A stretch of 10,390 nucleotides of DNA. Origin: Clostridia bacterium. GTDB lineage: Bacteria; Bacillota; Clostridia; Oscillospirales; CAG-272. Under the pieces are notes generated by a model. The model was given only the letters and a program-made list of their open reading frames with translations, was not told the origin of the DNA and searched no databases. Positions 7,387 through 10,390 of this stretch are shown piece after piece; position 1 is the stretch's first letter, and every line of letters begins with the position of its first letter. Location of the stretch: assembly GCA_900754175.1 (NCBI GenBank), contig CAAEBS010000122.1, forward strand, positions 1 through 10,390. Direction: 5' to 3'. Made by a program: the position numbers and the translations under genes.

Positions 7387-7507
7387 GATTTTCTCTCCGT
7401 ATGATGTTCCGTGATTTTTATCCTTATTATTTGCATTTTTTTGTTTAGCTATTCTTTTTATGAGGAATAATAAGGGAGCGGAAATATGCGGAAAGGAAGA
7501 GAAAAAA
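7387..7507. other. AT-rich divergent intergenic region between the BofC-like and PBP genes
   Basis: This spacer must hold the start signals of both divergent genes. GGAGAG for the BofC-like gene lies at 7393-7398 on the minus strand. On the plus strand AATAAT (7466-7471) is a possible -10 with TTGTTT (7441-7446) 19 bp upstream, but the pair is weak. No convincing promoter stands out on the minus strand. A ribosome-site-like AAGGGAG at 7472-7478 precedes an ATG (7486) that is out of frame with the PBP. Confidence 0.5.
7493..7501 (+). promoter_or_regulatory. Ribosome-binding site supporting GTG start of the PBP gene
   Basis: AAGGAAGAG lies about 8 nt before GTG 7508 and is the best in-frame Shine-Dalgarno for the PBP. 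The in-frame ATG at 7460 has only a T-rich stretch before it, and the in-frame ATG at 7535 only an A-rich stretch. The choice is not final because a stronger-looking site (7472-7478) serves an out-of-frame ATG. Confidence 0.5.
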
Positions 7508-10045
7508 GTGTCCGAAGAGAAAAAAGAAAAACGCATGGCGAAAGAAAAGCCCGAAAAGAAGAAAAAGGAGCACCGGGGGTGGCGGATCTTTTTCCGGTGC
7601 GTGATGATTTTCTTTCTGCTCCTTGTCGCCACACTTCTCGTTCTGGGGTTGGTTTTTGCCATTTATGTGGATCGGAAAATTGAAAAGCACATAGACGAAT
7701 CGCTGTTTACCATGGTGGGAAGCGACAGCTCCACCAGTATTTATTACTATGATTTTTCGGATCGCACACAGGGCGAGGGGATAGCGGTGGAGATCGGCGA
7801 CGCCGACCTTTACGGGAGCTACCGGTGCATTTACGTGGACTACGACCGCATCCCCGAAAGGCTGACGCAGGCGTTTGTCAGCATTGAGGACAAACGCTTT
7901 TTTGAGCATGACGGCGTGGACTGGAAGCGGACGGTGTCGGCAGGGATCAACTATTTTCTGAAATTCAACGGGAATTACGGCGGCTCCACCATTACCCAAC
8001 AGCTTATCAAGAACGTGACCGACAAGGACGATTATTCGTTCCAGCGGAAGATCCAGGAAATTTTCTGGGCGCTCGACCTGGAGACCAAGATGGATAAAAG
8101 CGAGATCCTCGGGCTGTACCTCAACATCATCAACCTGTCGCAGGGGTGTTACGGCGTGCAGACCGCCGCCAATTATTATTTTTCCAAGGATGTTTCCGAG
8201 CTTACGCTCAGCGAGTGCGCCGCCATTGCCGCCATTACCAACAATCCCTCCTATTACGACCCGGTCCGCAACCCGGAGCACAACCAGAAGCGACGGAATC
8301 TGATCCTTTCGGAAATGCAGAAGCAGGGCTATATCACCGAGGAGGAATACCGGGAAAGCGTTGAGGAAGAAACGGTTCTGCATCTCAACGAAAAGATGCG
8401 GCAGAACTCGGTGAACTCCTGGTATATTGACATGGTGGTGGAGGACGTGATCGGCGATCTGATGGAGCAAAAAGGGTACAGCCGCACCATGGCGTCGCTG
8501 ATGATCTATACCGGAGGGCTGGACATTTACACGGCAATGGACCCGGAGATCCAGGCAGTGCTGGAAAAGTATTACGCCCAGACTTCGCATTTCTATTCCG
8601 GTACGCCGCAGGATGCGCCCCAGTCCTCCATGATCGTCATTGATCCGCAGACGGGCGATGTGCTCGGCGTGGCGGGGGCGGTCGGCGCCAAGAATGCAAA
8701 CCGGATCCAGAACTTTGCCACGCAGACGGTAAGACCTGCCGGCTCGGTCATCAAGCCGCTGTCGGTGTATGCGCCGGCGCTGGAGGCGGGAGAGATCTCG
8801 TGGTCAAGCGTTTACGACGATGTTCCGGTGAACTTTGGCAGATACAACACCGACCCGGACAAGGGCGAGCTGGTCACCCCGGTCCCGTGGCCGCAGAACT
8901 CGGAGCGGATCTACCGGGGGCTGACCAACGTCAACTATGCGCTGGAACATTCGGTGAACACCGTGACCGTCCGGATTCTGGAGGAGTACGGAAAGGAAAA
9001 ATCCTTTGATTTTCTTTACCGCAAGCTTCATATGAACAGCCTGATTCCCGGAAAGGTTCTGGCGGACGGGACCTATATCAGCGACACGGGTGCCGCCGCA
9101 CTGGCGCTCGGACAGTTTCATTACGGCGTGACCCTGCGGGAGACGACGGCGGCGTATTCGGTTTTTGCCAACGACGGAGTTTACAATGCGCCGAGGACCT
9201 ACTACAAGGTCACCGACGAATACGGGTGTGTGATTCTTGAAAATCCGTATTCCGGCGAGGCGGTTCTGCGGGAGGACACGGCGTCGCTGATGACTCTGAT
9301 GCTTGAGAACGTTGTGAAAAACGGAACGGCAAAGGAGATCACGCTTTCCGGGCAGATCGAATGTGCCGGCAAGACCGGAACCACGCAGAACAACTGCGAC
9401 CGCTGGTTCATCGGCTACACGCCGCAGCTGATCTGCGGGGTCTGGTACGGCTACGAATACCCGAAGCCGCTGACGGGGGTCACGGGCAATCCCTGCGTCC
9501 GGCTTTGGGATGAGGTGATGACGTTGCTTTATCAGAAAGGGCTGGACGGCGGTTCGGCGGAGTCGGAAGCACTCGAAAAATTCAGGCTCAGCGACAATCT
9601 GGTGACGGCGGAATACTGCATGGATTCTGGGAAGAAGATGACCGAGGCGTGCCGCCGGGATCCGAGGGGAAACCGCTGTGAGGTAGGGTATTTCGTCCGG
9701 GGAGAGGAGCCGCAGGAATACTGCGACTGCCATCTGCTGGTGGACTACGACAGCCGCACGGGCGGAATTGTGACCGACCGGTGCGGAAAACAGGACGTCG
9801 TGCAGGTGGGACTGATTCGGGTCGAGAGACGATTTCCGATTCAGATCTATGTGACCGATGCCCAGTACGTCTGGCAGGAGCTTGGCGATGAAATGCCGGA
9901 GACTTCACCCGCTTTGCCGTTTTATCAAACGCTCCTGAAAGACGGGGAATTCTGCGGGATCAGCCGTGCGGACGTGCAGTACAACCGATGCTGTCGGGAA
10001 CACTTTGATTACTTTGAGTGGAAAAAGAAACACGACAGGGGGTGA
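7508..10045 (+). CDS. Class A penicillin-binding protein (PBP1A-type glycosyltransferase/transpeptidase)
   Basis: The product is 845 aa from GTG 7508 (861 aa from ATG 7460). It polymerises and cross-links peptidoglycan from lipid II outside the membrane. A polybasic cytoplasmic N-terminus (1-30) precedes a membrane anchor (31-53). The glycosyltransferase domain shows SIEDKRFFEHDG with catalytic Glu127, then GGSTITQQLIKN, RKIQEIFWALDLE and the ILGLYLN...GVQTAANYYF region. The transpeptidase domain has SVIK with nucleophile Ser413 and Lys416, SVN (482-484) and KTGTT (622-626), so both activities look intact. The C-terminal 140 or so residues hold nine cysteines (704, 715, 724, 739, 741, 759, 816, 828, 829), resembling the Cys-containing tails of other clostridial PBPs; disulfide or metal binding is possible. 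The gene is monocistronic as seen, divergent from the BofC-like gene and followed by palindromic repeats. It resembles ponA/pbp1A proteins, but no specific symbol is assigned. Confidence 0.96.
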   Translation: MSEEKKEKRMAKEKPEKKKKEHRGWRIFFRCVMIFFLLLVATLLVLGLVFAIYVDRKIEKHIDESLFTMVGSDSSTSIYYYDFSDRTQGEGIAVEIGDADLYGSYRCIYVDYDRIPERLTQAFVSIEDKRFFEHDGVDWKRTVSAGINYFLKFNGNYGGSTITQQLIKNVTDKDDYSFQRKIQEIFWALDLETKMDKSEILGLYLNIINLSQGCYGVQTAANYYFSKDVSELTLSECAAIAAITNNPSYYDPVRNPEHNQKRRNLILSEMQKQGYITEEEYRESVEEETVLHLNEKMRQNSVNSWYIDMVVEDVIGDLMEQKGYSRTMASLMIYTGGLDIYTAMDPEIQAVLEKYYAQTSHFYSGTPQDAPQSSMIVIDPQTGDVLGVAGAVGAKNANRIQNFATQTVRPAGSVIKPLSVYAPALEAGEISWSSVYDDVPVNFGRYNTDPDKGELVTPVPWPQNSERIYRGLTNVNYALEHSVNTVTVRILEEYGKEKSFDFLYRKLHMNSLIPGKVLADGTYISDTGAAALALGQFHYGVTLRETTAAYSVFANDGVYNAPRTYYKVTDEYGCVILENPYSGEAVLREDTASLMTLMLENVVKNGTAKEITLSGQIECAGKTGTTQNNCDRWFIGYTPQLICGVWYGYEYPKPLTGVTGNPCVRLWDEVMTLLYQKGLDGGSAESEALEKFRLSDNLVTAEYCMDSGKKMTEACRRDPRGNRCEVGYFVRGEEPQEYCDCHLLVDYDSRTGGIVTDRCGKQDVVQVGLIRVERRFPIQIYVTDAQYVWQELGDEMPETSPALPFYQTLLKDGEFCGISRADVQYNRCCREHFDYFEWKKKHDRG

Positions 10046-10053
10046 GAGGAGAG

Positions 10054-10087
10054 CGGTGGAAACTTTTCTGGAGAAAAGTTTCCACCG
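10054..10087. repeat. 15-bp perfect hairpin after the PBP gene
   Basis: The arm at 10054-10068 (CGGTGGAAACTTTTC) pairs perfectly with 10073-10087, leaving the loop TGGA. The stem begins nine nt after the PBP stop. No U-run follows on either strand, so it is not a canonical intrinsic terminator; it may be an mRNA 3'-end-protecting structure or a dispersed palindromic repeat. Similar GTGGAAACTTTTC palindromes are recalled from Clostridia intergenic regions, but this was not searched. Confidence 0.8.
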
Positions 10088-10192
10088 GACCCCTTTCAAA
10101 AGACTTTCGGACAAGGGTTAAGGGGGATGATGACCCGGAGTTTTACCGTTGCGGGGGTATGGTGCGGGATTTAGTCTGTGCGCTCGACCATA

Positions 10193-10258
10193 GGAGATCC
10201 CGACCTGCGGTCGCCCTCCGGGTTCGACTCCGGGCTTCGCCCTTCGCTCAGGATGACA
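10193..10258. repeat. Probable dispersed intergenic repeat (…TTCGCTCAGGATGACA type)
   Basis: The block starts GGAGATCC and ends TTCGCTCAGGATGACA. It contains a small hairpin, CGACC-TGC-GGTCG (10201-10213), and two imperfect copies of CTCCGGG followed by TTCG-like sequence. The ending matches a widely dispersed intergenic repeat known from many Firmicutes genomes. The exact borders cannot be fixed from one copy. Confidence 0.55.
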
Positions 10259-10351
10259 CGGAGGGGCGGATTTGTGCCATTCTGACGGCGGGATAACCAT
10301 ATTCCAACAGTCACTCTACTAATTTATTGACAGGCAACGCAGAAACAAACG

Positions 10352-10390
10352 AAAGCCTTCTCCAGTGGGAGAAGGTGGCAGCCGCAGGCT
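10352..10390. repeat. Partial palindromic repeat at window end
   Basis: CCTTCTCC (10356-10363) pairs with GGAGAAGG (10368-10375) around the loop AGTG, followed by TGGCAGCCGCAGGCT up to the window edge. The form 'AAAGCCTTCTCC-loop-GGAGAAGGTGGC' is that of a common dispersed repeat in gut Clostridia, usually continuing beyond this point. The element is truncated only by the window. Confidence 0.55.

Larger units (their letters stand above)
10046..10390. other. Gene-free 3' region rich in palindromic repeats
   Basis: This 345-bp stretch after the PBP stop has no credible gene. The only open frame across it (10018-10296) overlaps the PBP end, begins with no good ribosome site and is made of repeat sequence. 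It holds a long perfect hairpin, a possible second fold (CCCCTT 10090-10095 with AAGGGG 10120-10125 or AAGGG 10113-10117), a GC-rich repeat-like block and the start of another palindromic repeat cut by the window end. No T-rich intrinsic terminator for the PBP gene is seen. Confidence 0.7.

Noticed and set aside
7387..7662. 92-codon N-terminal extension of the BofC-like gene
   Set aside because: The extension is antisense to the PBP start, is compositionally odd and would place a second basic region before the membrane anchor; ATG 7386 has a suitable ribosome site.
7445..8590. 381-codon open frame opposite the PBP N-terminal half
   Set aside because: The PBP motifs on the plus strand are unambiguous; the antisense product is low-complexity and lacks any recognisable fold.
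10018..10296. 92-codon open frame overlapping the PBP stop
   Set aside because: Its translation (…RASPFAQDDTE…) is the typical product of reading through a dispersed intergenic repeat, and it crosses a perfect hairpin.
10327..10332. Perfect TTGACA as a -35 box near the window end
   Set aside because: No -10-like sequence lies 16-19 bp downstream; the position is occupied by the repeat.

Overview
The window looks like a chromosomal segment of a Gram-positive Firmicute, most probably a gut-type member of the class Clostridia. The evidence is the strong AAAGGAGG-type ribosome sites, a Clostridia-style DnaE with an intact PHP domain, a BofC-C-like membrane protein, a class A penicillin-binding protein (PBP) with a polybasic N-terminus and cysteine-rich tail, and palindromic intergenic repeats of the kind scattered through Clostridia genomes. 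Coding DNA is fairly GC-rich and the intergenic regions are AT-rich. No phage, transposase, CRISPR or plasmid gene is visible, so this reads as core chromosome.

Layout. Positions 41-225 hold a tRNA-Leu(CAA) on the minus strand, with its own consensus promoter, encoded CCA and intrinsic terminator. Positions 265-834 (minus) encode a 189-aa permuted NlpC/P60 (YiiX-like) cysteine hydrolase family protein. A divergent regulatory region (835-1072) carries two back-to-back extended -10 promoters. Rightwards from it run a secreted, C-terminally membrane-anchored 784-aa protein with a degenerate glycoside-hydrolase-like (DUF5722-like) barrel (1073-3427) and, 29 nt later, dnaE (3457-6981), probably one operon. 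dnaE converges with a small BofC-C-like membrane protein on the minus strand (6982-7386), and the two stop codons touch. An AT-rich divergent spacer then leads to a class A PBP (7508-10045). The last 345 bp have no credible gene but contain a 15-bp perfect hairpin and two other repeat-like segments.

How the genes relate. Three or four products act at the cell envelope: the PBP (peptidoglycan synthesis), the BofC-like protein (extracytoplasmic, family linked to sporulation signalling), the anchored GH-like protein, and perhaps the NlpC/P60-like protein. dnaE is the replication gene between them. No single new system is evident. The points most worth a second look are a UUCG-capped perfect palindrome inside the BofC-like gene that may terminate dnaE transcription, an apparently catalytically degraded glycosidase-like protein co-transcribed with dnaE, the unresolved PBP start, and the 3' repeat cluster.
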